Assembly: GCA_965215215.1 (NCBI GenBank)
Contig: OZ244043.1
Location: forward strand, 1 to 64,000
Length of the DNA: 64,000 bases
Origin: CALDTK01 sp965215215
GTDB lineage: Bacteria > Bacteroidota > Bacteroidia > Chitinophagales > Saprospiraceae
Direction: 5' to 3'
Of this stretch, positions 19,529 through 28,725 are shown in pieces; position 1 is the stretch's first letter; the number at the start of each line of letters is the position of its first letter. Under the pieces are notes generated by a model, which was not told the DNA's origin, did no database searches, and saw only the letters and a program-made list of their open reading frames with translations. Made by a program: the position numbers and the translations under genes.

Positions 19529-20015
19529 TTAGGCGCTCGCGGCTGGGAAGCGTTCGGTGAGATCATTGCGGGCAGCTACGTTCAGCACGAGATGCACGTG
19601 CACCTGCTCGTTCATGGCGATGTTGAAGGCGTCCGTACGAAGTGCCTGGTGCTTGTCGGTATGGGCGGCGGCCTCATCGAGTGACTCGACCCACGTAAAT
19701 CGATCGAGCTTGAAGTGGCGTATATCCCGCTGCCCGAGGTCGTAGGCGTGGAGGATACCCCGGGGCACATCGAGATGAAACGGTTCGACGAGGCGCGGCC
19801 CCACACTGTTGGAGTTGGTGCTACGGTAGTCACTGAGCCGGACGCAGTGCTTCGCCTCAATCGCGGCCTGAAGCGTATCGATCTTCGCGAGCATGGGTGC
19901 GCGCAAGCCCCGTAGACCGAGTTGCTGAAAGTCCCGTACGCTCTCTTCTACTGCCCGTAAGGGCCATGACCTCGGTAATTAGGGCGTCGTCAATTTCGAT
20001 ATTGGTGCGCGCCAT
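19529..20015 (-). pseudogene. VapB antitoxin remnant fused to a truncated WYL-domain regulator
   Basis: From the ATG at 20015 the minus strand reads MARTNIEIDDALITEVMALTG, a typical VapB antitoxin N-terminus. Near 19955 the frame breaks: shifting it restores VEESVRDFQQLGLRG, the usual VapB continuation, so a short deletion has removed about six codons and the frame. This second frame runs on as APMLAKIDTLQAAIEAKH into a WYL domain (LSDYRSTNSNSVGPRLVEPF, GILHAYDLGQRDIRHFKLDRF). It ends at 19529 shortly after LNVAARNDLTERFP, earlier than normal WYL proteins. No VapC toxin is present. The reading is that deletions joined two gene fragments. The intact 125-aa WYL frame (19529-19906) could still be translated. 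Confidence 0.75.
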
Positions 20016-20098
20016 GATGTGAATATATGGGTTCTATACACCTGTAAGCTGCACTCCATACGAGAAAAACCTCTTAGGAAACAGCGTTACACCAGCCT

Positions 20099-20161
20099 AA
20101 TCGCAAGATTCCAATGAATTTTGCGATCGTAATCGCAAGATTTAACCTAATTCTGCGATTA
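20099..20161. promoter_or_regulatory. four alternating copies of an AATCGCAAgATT motif (operator-like)
   Basis: Copies lie at 20099-20110 (+), 20117-20127 (-), 20131-20142 (+) and 20149-20161 (-). Each reads AATCGCA(A/G)(G/A)ATT or close to it in its own orientation, and the outer edge of the third and fourth pair forms CTAATCGCA...TGCGATTAG. The cluster sits upstream of the VapB-WYL remnant and downstream of the ATPase gene. Regular alternation suggests cooperative binding by a dimeric regulator. Confidence 0.6.
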
Positions 20162-20232
20162 GACCTTGAATACTGCTAGCGCGGTAAACCTTACTCGTGT
20201 CGTACGAATCGTTGACCTCGCCGTAGGACCGC

Positions 20233-21395
20233 CTACCAACCCGTTAGTCGCTCGATCGCGTCCTCGAGGCCTACGTAATGGACGCCCTCGCTCGCGAAAG
20301 CCGCTCCAACCGGCGCAACGACCAGTACGAGATCGGGCTCGAGATCCGCAACCGCCTGGCGGAGCCACGGGTCAACTTGGGCGCTGAGCTACGCTTGATC
20401 TCTACACTCACGAGTTTGCCCCGCCGGCCAACCACAACCAGGTCCATCTCGACGCCCGTCTGCGTTCGGTAGAAATAGAGCTCTGCCCGCCTGGACACCA
20501 CGGCGGCGAGTTGCTCGATCACGTAACCCTCCCAACTCGCGCCCTGCAACAGGCTGTCCGACAACTGAAGTCGATCTTCGACGAAGTTGACGGCGTGCAG
20601 CAAGCCGCTGTCGCGGACGTACAATTTCGGTGCCTTGGTGAGGCGCTTGGTCACGTTCGGATGGTAAGGCCGCAGCCGACGCAGGAGGAAGGCACGCTCC
20701 AGTAACTGTACGTAGTTGCTCACCGCGGTGTGACTTACGCCGAGCGAACGCGCGTAGTCGGTTTGGTTGAAGAGCCCCCCTTGATTTACGGCGATCATCC
20801 GGAACAATTTGCGAAGCGTGTCGATCTGCGCTACGCTACCGAGCGCGGGTAGTTCCCTGGTCATGTACGTCTCGACGTAGCTAGCTCGCCATTCGAAACT
20901 TAGCTCCGGGTCCGGGGGCAACAAAGCCTCCGGATACCCACCCACCAGCCAATGCCTCTCACGAAGCCTCAGCTGCGCGAGTTCGACTAGAGTCAGTGGC
21001 GTTAGCTCTACGTAGGCAATCCTTCCGGCCAACGATTCACTAGCCCCCCGCATCATCTCCGGCGACGCGGATCCGAGTAGTACGAACCTCCCCGGTCGTC
21101 TGTCTGCATCGATGAGCGGTCGGAGGAGTGTGAACAGTTCGGGACGGATCTGTATCTCGTCGATGACGATCGTGAGGTGGCTCCGCTCTTCGAAGTAGTC
21201 GAACGGGGATTGTAGCCGAAGGAGGTCCCGGGGGTCCTCTAAATCGAGAAAATGGACGTCCGTTTGGCGCTCGAACAGTAGCTCTTTGACGAGCGTCGTC
21301 TTTCCGACTTGCCGGGGCCCGACTATTCCAACGGCCGGGAAGCTCGACAACAAGCGACGAATCTCGGACGCAGCCGACCGGAAGAGTAAACTCAT
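20233..21395 (-). pseudogene. AAA ATPase with DUF4143 domain, frameshifted near the 3' end
   Basis: An AAA_14/DUF4143 protein; the family's function is poorly known. Visible are Walker A GPRQVGKTTL (26-35), Walker B TIVIDEIQ, sensor FVLLGSASPE, a winged-helix-like part with YARSLGVSHTAVSNYVQLLERAFLL, and a PD-(D/E)xK-like segment FYRTQTGVEMDLVV...VSVEIKRS. After KLTRG the frame turns into low-complexity sequence and ends at 20271. Inserting one base near 20362-20364 restores RQAVADLEPDLVLVVAPVGA and a stop at 20233, giving about 387 residues. So either a 1-nt deletion or a sequencing error. A 19-bp perfect palindrome overlaps the start codon. Confidence 0.85.
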
Positions 21396-21437
21396 ATCCT
21401 TGTAATCTGAAACTACAGGTTTCAGATTACAAGGATA
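21395..21437. promoter_or_regulatory. perfect 19-bp inverted repeat at the DUF4143 ATPase start
   Basis: TATCCTTGTAATCTGAAAC at 21395-21413 is exactly complementary to 21419-21437, around the 5-nt centre TACAG. The left arm begins on the first base of the ATPase start codon, so it could be an operator or an mRNA hairpin hiding the start. There is no T run after it, so a terminator is unlikely. Confidence 0.85.
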
Positions 21438-21579
21438 CAGCTTTAGTTAGAGATGTCATCAGGACTAGGTTGATAGATACAGTAGAGGCGTTGTCGAGTG
21501 GCTCCTCCAACAAAGATGTATGCGTTTCAAACCATTTTACTTCGGTAAAACGAGACCTACCAGTCGGCTACACCAAACA

Positions 21580-22635
21580 TCAAGCAAGGACCACCAAGGC
21601 CTCGCCGCGAGCCACCATGCGCCCGATCGGCCGCAGCTTGAGTCCGGCAGCCGCACCAACGCGCTCCACCTCCGCGCCGTCCGCAGGATCGACCGATACG
21701 AGTAAGCCCCCACTCGTCTGCGGATCAGCCAGCAAGTAGCGCTGCTCCTCGCTCATCTCCCCCAGGCCGCCGCCGTAGCTGCGCAAGTTTCGTTTGGTGC
21801 CACCCGGCACCGCGTCGGCGCGCAGGTAGCCGAGCACTACCTCCCGGTCGAGCACGGGCACGGCCTCGTAGTCGAGTACCGCCGAAGTATCGCTCGCCTC
21901 GCACATCTCCGAAAGGTGACCGAGCAGGCCGAAGCCCGTCACGTCCGTCATCGCGCGCACGCCGCTCACCTTCGCGAGCTCCAGGCCGATCGCGTTGAGC
22001 TGGGTCATGGATCTCGGGCAGAGCTCAGCGTCCTCGGGGCGCAGCTTGCCCTGCTTCTGGGCGGTGCTCAGGATGCCGACCCCGAGGCCCTTCGTGAGGT
22101 AGAGCAAGTCACCGACCTTGGCTCCACCGTTGCGCTTGAGCTCGGACTCGGCCACGCGCCCGTTTACCGCCAGGCCGAAAATGGGCTCCGGACTGTCGAT
22201 GGAGTGCCCCCCCGCCAGCGGGATACCCGCCTCGTCGCACGTAGCGCGCGCCCCCGCAATCACTTGCCCCGCCACCGCCGCCGGGAGCTTATCGATCGGC
22301 CAGCCGAGGATCGCGATCGCCAGCAACGGCTTGCCGCCCATGGCGTAGACGTCGCTGATGGCGTTGGTCGCCGCGATCTGCCCGAAGACGAATGGATCGT
22401 CGACGATGGGCATGAAGAAATCCGTGGTGGAGATCAGGGCGGTACCGTCGCCGAGACTGAGCACTGCCGCGTCGTCGCGCTCGGCGTTACCGACCAGCAA
22501 GCCGGGGAAACCCGTACCCGCCGTACCGCTCGCCCCGATGATCTCGGAGAGGACGTCGGGCGCGATCTTGCAGCCGCAGCCGGCGCCGTGCGAGTACTGG
22601 GTGAGCTTGTAAACGGTGGGGGCGGTCGAAGTCAT
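21580..22635 (-). CDS. selD: selenide, water dikinase SelD
   Basis: SelD makes selenophosphate from selenide and ATP, the selenium donor for tRNA selenouridine and selenocysteine. The 351-aa protein starts MTSTAPTVYKL, chosen because the upstream extension is unlike the family. YSHGAGCGCKI carries the catalytic Cys (no Sec here) and Lys. Further marks are GDGTALISTTDFF, with metal-binding Asp, and MTDVTGFGLLGHL. Length is typical. It follows mnmH by 34 bp on the same strand. Confidence 0.96.
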   Translation of the reverse strand: MTSTAPTVYKLTQYSHGAGCGCKIAPDVLSEIIGASGTAGTGFPGLLVGNAERDDAAVLSLGDGTALISTTDFFMPIVDDPFVFGQIAATNAISDVYAMGGKPLLAIAILGWPIDKLPAAVAGQVIAGARATCDEAGIPLAGGHSIDSPEPIFGLAVNGRVAESELKRNGGAKVGDLLYLTKGLGVGILSTAQKQGKLRPEDAELCPRSMTQLNAIGLELAKVSGVRAMTDVTGFGLLGHLSEMCEASDTSAVLDYEAVPVLDREVVLGYLRADAVPGGTKRNLRSYGGGLGEMSEEQRYLLADPQTSGGLLVSVDPADGAEVERVGAAAGLKLRPIGRMVARGEALVVLA

Positions 22636-22669
22636 GGCCGCAAGATCGCGTCGCCGATCGATTGGCGAT

Positions 22670-23710
22670 TCACCCCGGGGTAGGCGTTGCACTCGCCAAC
22701 CGCTCGGCCACCGCGGCCAACTCCCCCACCCGCGCCTCGATCCGCTCGGAGCTCGTGGGCGTCTGCCGCGCGGAGTAGTGCGCGTAAGCCTTGTCGTAGT
22801 ACACGAGCGCGATCCGCACGGCGGTAGCCAGATCTTCGGCGTCCACGGCCGCGATCGCCTCCTGCGTGGCTAAGCCGCCGAGGCGCTTGCGCAGGTGCAC
22901 GAACACGTTAACGAGGTGCTCGCCGGGGTAGTCCCCGTACAGCTCCACGATGTGCGCCACCCGGTCCTCGGTCGGAACGACGAGCTCCGTCCGGTGCGCG
23001 GCAGCCAGCGCGTTTACGAGGCCTTCGGGCAGGAATACCTTCCCGACGTTGCGGCTTTCGTTCTCCACCCAAACGGGTCGACTTACGTCAAAACCCCGCA
23101 ACCGCTCGAAGATCAGGTTCTCGGCCAGCTCCGTACTCGGTTGCACCGCCCCCGGAGCCAATCCGAACGCGCTGCCGCGGTGGTTGGCGATGCCTTCGAG
23201 GTCGAGCACCTGCTCACCGATCCGCTCCAGCTCGTGCAGGAGCACCGTTTTCCCGGAACCGGTCGGGCCGTCTACCACGCGAAACGCGAAGGGCAAGTCG
23301 TCGAACAACGAGCGGGCGTGCTGCCGGTAAGCCTTGTAACCGCCTTCGAGCCGAACCACCGCGTACCCCGCCGTTTCGAGCAGCCAGGCCACACTCCCGG
23401 AGCGCGAGCCACCCCGCCAACAGTACACGCCCACCGTGCGCCGACCGGCGGTGAGCGCGTCGACGCGCTCCACGATGTCGCGCATCTTCGGCCCCACGAT
23501 CTCGAGCCCGGCGAGCAGCGCCTCCCGCGGGTCCACCCGCTTGTAGAGCGTCCCCACCCGCGCGCGCTCCGCGTCGCTAAACAGCGGTACGCCGTGCGAG
23601 CCGATCAGCCTGCCCTGCGCGAACTCCCCCGGCGAACGCGTATCGACGACCACGAGCCCCTCCCCGTGCTGCTTCCGCAAAAACCCCTCAGCGCCGACGA
23701 GCTCGATCAT
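22670..23710 (-). CDS. mnmH: tRNA 2-selenouridine synthase MnmH
   Basis: MnmH (SelU/YbbB) replaces sulphur by selenium in the wobble uridine of some tRNAs, using selenophosphate from SelD. It has an N-terminal rhodanese domain with VYCWRGGSRSGS, where the Cys is catalytic, and a C-terminal P-loop domain with VVDGPTGSGKT. I start it at MIELVGAEGF (23710), whose ATG overlaps the glpK stop as ATGA; 346 residues. Pairing with selD supports a selenouridine pathway. No selA or selB is in the window. Confidence 0.95.
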   Translation of the reverse strand: MIELVGAEGFLRKQHGEGLVVVDTRSPGEFAQGRLIGSHGVPLFSDAERARVGTLYKRVDPREALLAGLEIVGPKMRDIVERVDALTAGRRTVGVYCWRGGSRSGSVAWLLETAGYAVVRLEGGYKAYRQHARSLFDDLPFAFRVVDGPTGSGKTVLLHELERIGEQVLDLEGIANHRGSAFGLAPGAVQPSTELAENLIFERLRGFDVSRPVWVENESRNVGKVFLPEGLVNALAAAHRTELVVPTEDRVAHIVELYGDYPGEHLVNVFVHLRKRLGGLATQEAIAAVDAEDLATAVRIALVYYDKAYAHYSARQTPTSSERIEARVGELAAVAERLASATPTPG

Positions 23711-25200
23711 ACATGCTCGAAACTGCGACAAGCCGCCACGGCGCTCTGCCACCCTTTGTACAGCTGGTCCATGGGTGCCGCGGCACGACTTACGTCAAAG
23801 GTGTCCGTAGGCAAGGGAAGCGCGCGCAGATCGTCGAGGGTCCACAGCCCGACACCGAGTCCGGCCAAAAACGCCGCCCCGAGCGCGGTGGCCTCGCCCA
23901 GCTGCCGGCGCACGACCGGTCGCTGCACCAGGTCCGCCTGAAACTGCATGAGCCAGTTATTTGCCGAGGCCCCACCGTCCGCTTTCAGGGTGTCGAGCTT
24001 CAGCCCACTGTCGCGCTCCATCGACTGCACGAGGTCGCGGGTCTGGTAAGCGAGCGATTCGAGGGTCGCGCGGGTGAGGTAGCGCTTGTCCGAACCACGC
24101 GTGAGGCCGAATACGGCACCGCGGGCTCGCCCGTCCCAGTACGGGGCGCCCAGTCCGGCGAACGCGGGCACCACGTACACGCCGCCGTTGTCGTCGAGAC
24201 TGCTCGCAATCGCCTCACTCTCCTTGGCGTCTTCGAAAAACTCCAGTCCGTCGCGCAACCACTGCACCGCCGCGCCCGCCACGAGGATGCTGCCCTCCAG
24301 CGCGAAGTGGCGCTCCTCGCCGATGCGCCAGGCGATGGTGGTCAGCAGGCCGTGCTCGCTCCGACGTAGCTGCGTACCGGTGTGCATCAACAAAAAGCAA
24401 CCGGTGCCGTAAGTATTTTTCGCCTCCCCGGCGGCAAAGCAGCGCTGCCCGAATAGGGCGGCCTGCTGGTCGCCCGCAATCCCGCAAATCGGAATGGCCA
24501 CCTCAGTAAGCGCAGTATCCGTACGGGCTAACTTTCCCGAACTCGCCACGACCTTCGGCAACTCGTTTTGGCGCAAGCCGAACAGGTCGAGCAGCTCCTC
24601 GCTGTACGCGCCGAGGTTGATGTCGAAGGCGAGCGTGCGCGAGGCGTTCGTCTCGTCGGTGAGGTGCTCCCTGCCGGAGGTGAGCTTGTGGACGATCCAG
24701 GTGTCGACGGTCCCGAAGCGCAGATCGTCGGCTCGGCGCGCCTCCGCGAGCGCCGGTACGTTGTCCAGCATCCACGCCCACTTGCTCGCCGAGAAGTAGG
24801 CGTCGACCACGAGGCCGGTACGCCGGCGGATGTCCTCGCCGCACTCCTCGCGGAGCTCCGCGCAGCGACTCGCGGTTCGCTTGTCCTGCCACACGATCGC
24901 CTTGGTGAGGGGCTTACCGGTACGCGCGCTGTAGGCCACCGCCGTTTCGCGTTGGTTGGTGATGCCGATGGCGGCGATGTCGCTAAATTTTAGCTTCGCC
25001 TCGCGCAGCGCGGCCTGTACCGTGGCCCACTGCGCGTCCCAGATTTCCTCCGGATCGTGCTCGACCCAACCCGGCCGCGGGTAGTACTGCTCGAACTCCC
25101 GCTGGGCGAGCGCCACGAGTTTTGCGGAAGCGTCGAAGACGAGCGTGCGGCACGAAGTGGTGCCCGCGTCGAGGGCGAGGATGTACGTTGGGTCGGCCAT
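23707..25200 (-). CDS. glpK: glycerol kinase
   Basis: Phosphorylates glycerol to glycerol-3-phosphate in the cytoplasm. The 497-aa protein matches FGGY kinases end to end: ILALDAGTTSCRTLVFD at the N-terminus, ITNQRETAV and WQDKRT in the glycerol site, GIAGDQQAALFGQ, and KADGGASANNWLMQFQADL near the C-terminus. It leads a glpK-mnmH-selD transcript with a 4-nt overlap to mnmH, an odd pairing of glycerol use with selenium metabolism. No glpF or glpD is nearby. It carries two copies of the dispersed motif (24565-24577, 25119-25130). Confidence 0.97.
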   Translation of the reverse strand: MADPTYILALDAGTTSCRTLVFDASAKLVALAQREFEQYYPRPGWVEHDPEEIWDAQWATVQAALREAKLKFSDIAAIGITNQRETAVAYSARTGKPLTKAIVWQDKRTASRCAELREECGEDIRRRTGLVVDAYFSASKWAWMLDNVPALAEARRADDLRFGTVDTWIVHKLTSGREHLTDETNASRTLAFDINLGAYSEELLDLFGLRQNELPKVVASSGKLARTDTALTEVAIPICGIAGDQQAALFGQRCFAAGEAKNTYGTGCFLLMHTGTQLRRSEHGLLTTIAWRIGEERHFALEGSILVAGAAVQWLRDGLEFFEDAKESEAIASSLDDNGGVYVVPAFAGLGAPYWDGRARGAVFGLTRGSDKRYLTRATLESLAYQTRDLVQSMERDSGLKLDTLKADGGASANNWLMQFQADLVQRPVVRRQLGEATALGAAFLAGLGVGLWTLDDLRALPLPTDTFDVSRAAAPMDQLYKGWQSAVAACRSFEHV

Positions 25201-25264
25201 GTGTAACGTTGGGCTGAAACCGGTCGGCGAGCCAGCCGGTTGTTGCCGGTGAAGCTACGCGCCT

Positions 25265-26914
25265 ATGACCCCCGATTCCGCCCCCACGGCCGCCGAGCCC
25301 GCCGCGCCGCCCGTCCGCGTCGAGCGCGTGAGTTTTCGCGAGAGCGGTCAGTTCTCCGCGCGCGACGTAGCCTACGCCGAGCGTGACCCCGCGCTGGCGC
25401 CCTTCATGGCTTACCCACCCACCCTCGCGGCTTTCGCCAAAACGATTGCCGCGCGCACGGCCTGGGAGGCCGACCGCCGTTATGGCGAAAGCCGCCAGAC
25501 CCTGCTCGACGTGGTGCGCGAGCAGTACGGAAGCTACCGGGTGAAGCTGCCGGCGGACGTGGACGCGCTGCTCGACCCGCAGACCTTCACGATCACCACC
25601 GCCCACCAGGCATCGCTCTTCCTCGGACCGCTTTACTACGTCTACAAGATCCTGAGCGCGGTGGCGCTGTGTCGCAGCCTGAGCGAACGCTACCCCGAGC
25701 AGCGCTTCGTGCCCGCCTTCGTGCTCGGCGCGGAGGACCACGATTTCGACGAGATCGACCACCTCCGCTTCCGGGGCAAGACCTACCGCTGGAAGACCGA
25801 GCAAACCGGCGCGACCGGAGCGATGAGGCTCGCCGATTTACAGCCCACGCTGGAGGCCTTGCTGCAGGACCTCGGTCCAAGTACGCACGCAAGAAAGTTG
25901 GAGAGATCGCTGCGCGAGGCCTACGCCGCGGACCGCACGCTCGGCGAGGCGACCGCCGGCTTCGTGGCCGAGCTGTTTCGCGACTACGGCGTGGTGGTGG
26001 TCAACCTTACCCACCCGCGCTTCAAGCGGCAGTTCGCACCCCTGATCCGCCGGGAGGTCCTCGGGCGCGTAAGCGAGCCCCTCATCGCCGAAACGGTGGC
26101 CCAGCTCGAAACCGCCGGCTTCGCGCAACAAGCGCACGCCAGGCGGATCAACTTTTTTTACCTCCGAGCGGGGCGGCGCGATCGCCTCGAGGTAGACGGC
26201 GAGGACGTCGTGGTACTCGACACAGACCTCCGTTGGGGTCGCGAGGCGGTCGCCGCGGAGATCGAGGCCCACCCCGAGCGGTTCAGCCCGAACGTCGTGA
26301 TGCGCCCCCTCTTGCAGGAGATTTGCCTGCCCAACCTCGCCTACGTCGGCGGGGGCGGGGAGCTCGCCTACTGGTTGGAGCGCCGCGCGCAGTTCGCCGA
26401 GTTCGACGTGCCCTTCCCCGTGCTCGTCCGGCGCGACAGCGCGTGGTGGATCGGGGACAAACAAGCGCGCACCCTGGCGAAGCTCGGACTCCGGGCGCGA
26501 GATCTCCTCGGTGACGAGCACGCCCTGCTGCGCGCGTTCGTGACCGAGCACAGCGCGACCGACGTCGCGGTCGACGGCGACGTGGAGCGCCTGCGCGCCC
26601 TATTCGAAGACCTGAGCGAACGCGCCGCGCGGGTAGATCCGACCCTGCGGATGAAGGTGTTGGCCGACGGGCAACGCTCGATCAACGAGGTGGAAAGACT
26701 GGGGAAGCGACTCGTGCGCGAGTTGAAGAGACAGCAGGAGCACTCGATCGATACGATTCAACGGATCCGGGCTGAATTGCTGCCGGACGGCGGCCTCCAG
26801 GAGCGTACCGATAGCTTCATGGATCTCTACGTGCGCCACGGCGGGGAGCTGTTCGACACCCTCCTGGCGGCCTTCGATCCGCTCGACATGCGACTCAAGG
26901 TATTCGAAGAGTAG
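25265..26914 (+). CDS. bshC: bacillithiol biosynthesis cysteine-adding enzyme BshC
   Basis: BshC is thought to add Cys to GlcN-malate in the last step of bacillithiol synthesis. The 549-aa protein has the family hallmarks TITTAHQASLFLGPLYYVYKILSA and FVLGAEDHDFDEIDHL, plus the Rossmann-type segment and a C-terminal coiled-coil helix (KRLVRELKRQQEHSIDTIQRIR). Length agrees with the family. It diverges from glpK across 64 bp and stands alone; no other bsh gene is seen here. Confidence 0.95.
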   Translation: MTPDSAPTAAEPAAPPVRVERVSFRESGQFSARDVAYAERDPALAPFMAYPPTLAAFAKTIAARTAWEADRRYGESRQTLLDVVREQYGSYRVKLPADVDALLDPQTFTITTAHQASLFLGPLYYVYKILSAVALCRSLSERYPEQRFVPAFVLGAEDHDFDEIDHLRFRGKTYRWKTEQTGATGAMRLADLQPTLEALLQDLGPSTHARKLERSLREAYAADRTLGEATAGFVAELFRDYGVVVVNLTHPRFKRQFAPLIRREVLGRVSEPLIAETVAQLETAGFAQQAHARRINFFYLRAGRRDRLEVDGEDVVVLDTDLRWGREAVAAEIEAHPERFSPNVVMRPLLQEICLPNLAYVGGGGELAYWLERRAQFAEFDVPFPVLVRRDSAWWIGDKQARTLAKLGLRARDLLGDEHALLRAFVTEHSATDVAVDGDVERLRALFEDLSERAARVDPTLRMKVLADGQRSINEVERLGKRLVRELKRQQEHSIDTIQRIRAELLPDGGLQERTDSFMDLYVRHGGELFDTLLAAFDPLDMRLKVFEE

Positions 26915-26974
26915 CCGACGCAACTCTCCTGCCGCCCGCGGCTTACCTTCGCTGCCGCATTTAAATTTTCCGAT

Positions 26975-27523
26975 TTGCCCCTCCGCCTGTTCGCCCTCAT
27001 CACCGTCGTTTTCGTCGGCATCTTCGCACGACTGCTACCGCACGCCCCGAATTTCACCCCCATCCTCGCCATGGGGATGGTGGCCGGGGCCTTCGCCCGC
27101 CCGCGTTGGGTGGGCCTAGCGAGTACGCTGGTGGCGCTCTACCTGAGCGATCTGGTGCTCAACAACGTAGTCTACGCCGAGTACTACGAAGGCTTCCGGT
27201 GGTTCGGGAGCCCCGCCGTGTACCTCGGCATGGCCCTGGCCTGCTTACTGCCCGTGCTCATGCGCGCGCGCGGCGACAGCTCCTGGTCGCGTTTGGGCGG
27301 CCTCGGGGTCGTCGGTACGGCCCTCTTCTTTCTCGTTTCCAACCTCGGGGTCTGGATGAGCTCGGGTATGTACCCGCTCACGCCCGCCGGCTTACTGGCC
27401 TGCTACGCCGCCGGTATCCCCTTCGCGCTAAACTCCCTGGCCGCTACGCTTGTATTCGGGAGTATGGCCGTCGTTTTGCTGCGCCGCGTTTACAGCGACG
27501 CCCTCCGCCCCGCAAACGGCTAA
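26975..27523 (+). CDS. small integral membrane protein, DUF6580-like
   Basis: A 182-aa protein with about five or six membrane helices, of unknown function. It looks like the DUF6580 group common in Bacteroidota: N-terminal FARLLPHAPNFTPILAMGMVAGAFARP, then YLSDLVLNN and FFLVSNLGVWMSSGMYP. Such proteins resemble S-components of ECF transporters, so a vitamin-uptake role is possible but unproven. The start is a TTG; TACCTTCG at 26944-26951 resembles a Bacteroidota -7 element. Confidence 0.75.
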   Translation: MPLRLFALITVVFVGIFARLLPHAPNFTPILAMGMVAGAFARPRWVGLASTLVALYLSDLVLNNVVYAEYYEGFRWFGSPAVYLGMALACLLPVLMRARGDSSWSRLGGLGVVGTALFFLVSNLGVWMSSGMYPLTPAGLLACYAAGIPFALNSLAATLVFGSMAVVLLRRVYSDALRPANG

Positions 27524-27564
27524 GCCCAACGCCTTTACCTCCACGTTCGCTCGACCTAGACCAA

Positions 27565-28713
27565 ATGACCCAACTCGCCGAGAAGCAAGAAAGCCTAACG
27601 CTGATCCGCAGCGCCGCCCGAGATTTCGCAGAGGCCCACATCCGGCCGCACGTTATGGAATGGGACGAAGCCCAAATTTTCCCGCGTGAGCTGTTCACGC
27701 AACTTGGCCAGCAGGGCTTTCTCGGGGTGCTCGTACCCGCCGAATACGGGGGTAGCGGCCTGGGCTACCAGGAGTACATCACCATCGTCGAGGAGATCTC
27801 CAAGGTGGACCCGAGCATCGGCCTCAGCGTCGCCGCGCACAACAGTCTGTGCACCAACCACATCCTCCTGTTCGGTAGCGAGGAGCAGAAGCGGCGCTAC
27901 CTCCCGAAGCTCGCTTCGGGCGAGTGGGTCGGGGCCTGGGGCCTGACGGAGCCGAACACCGGCTCCGACGCCGGTCGGATGAAGACGGTCGCCGTCGCGG
28001 AGGGCGACGATTACGTGATCAACGGCGCCAAAAACTGGATTACCCACGGCTACAGCGGCGAGGTGGCCGTCGTCATCGTGCGTACCGGCGAGCTACTCGA
28101 TTCTCACGGCATGACGGCCTTCATCGTCGAGCGCGGCACCGAAGGATTCCGCGGCGGCAAGAAGGAGAATAAGCTCGGCATGCGCGCCTCCGAAACCGCC
28201 GAGATGATCTTCGAAGACTGTCGGATCCCCCTCGCCAATCGCCTCGGGGAGGAGGGGGAGGGATTCGTTCAGGCCATGAAGATCCTCGACGGCGGCCGCA
28301 TCAGCATCGCCGCCCTCTCGCTCGGCACGGCCAAGGGGGCGTACGAGGCCAGCGTTGCCTACTCGCAGGAGCGCGAGCAGTTCGGGCAGCCGATCGCCGA
28401 CTTCCAGGCCATCGCCTTCAAGTTGGCCGATATGCAGGCGAAGATCCAAGCCTCGGAGCTGCTCACGCGCCAGGCGGCCGGACTCAAGGAGAACGGCGAA
28501 TCCGTAACCAAGGCCTCGGCGATGGCCAAGTACTTCGCCTCGGAGAGCTGCGTGGAGGTAAGCACGGACGCCGTGCAGATCTTCGGCGGCTACGGGTACA
28601 CCAAAGACTACCCGGTCGAGAAATTTTACCGCGACTCCAAGCTCTGCACCATCGGCGAGGGGACGAGCGAGATCCAGAAGCTGGTCATCTCCCGCGAGGT
28701 GTTGCGGGACTAA
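27565..28713 (+). CDS. acyl-CoA dehydrogenase
   Basis: An FAD enzyme that introduces the 2,3-double bond in acyl-CoA during fatty-acid or branched-chain amino-acid breakdown. The 382-aa protein has the N-terminal helical domain (GFLGVLVPAEYGGSGLGY), the signature WGLTEPNTGSDAG, the FAD/CoA segment RISIAALSLGTAKGAYE, QIFGGYGYTKDYPVEKFYRD and the C-terminal Glu of IGEGTSEIQKLVI. The ATG at 27565 starts the family-like sequence; the longer open frame upstream is spurious. Short-chain/butyryl-type specificity is likely but not certain. Confidence 0.95.
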   Translation: MTQLAEKQESLTLIRSAARDFAEAHIRPHVMEWDEAQIFPRELFTQLGQQGFLGVLVPAEYGGSGLGYQEYITIVEEISKVDPSIGLSVAAHNSLCTNHILLFGSEEQKRRYLPKLASGEWVGAWGLTEPNTGSDAGRMKTVAVAEGDDYVINGAKNWITHGYSGEVAVVIVRTGELLDSHGMTAFIVERGTEGFRGGKKENKLGMRASETAEMIFEDCRIPLANRLGEEGEGFVQAMKILDGGRISIAALSLGTAKGAYEASVAYSQEREQFGQPIADFQAIAFKLADMQAKIQASELLTRQAAGLKENGESVTKASAMAKYFASESCVEVSTDAVQIFGGYGYTKDYPVEKFYRDSKLCTIGEGTSEIQKLVISREVLRD

Positions 28714-28725
28714 ACCGGAGCTGAC

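Noticed and set aside
21570..22692. Selenocysteine in SelD
   Set aside because: The catalytic position is an ordinary Cys codon and there is no in-frame TGA.
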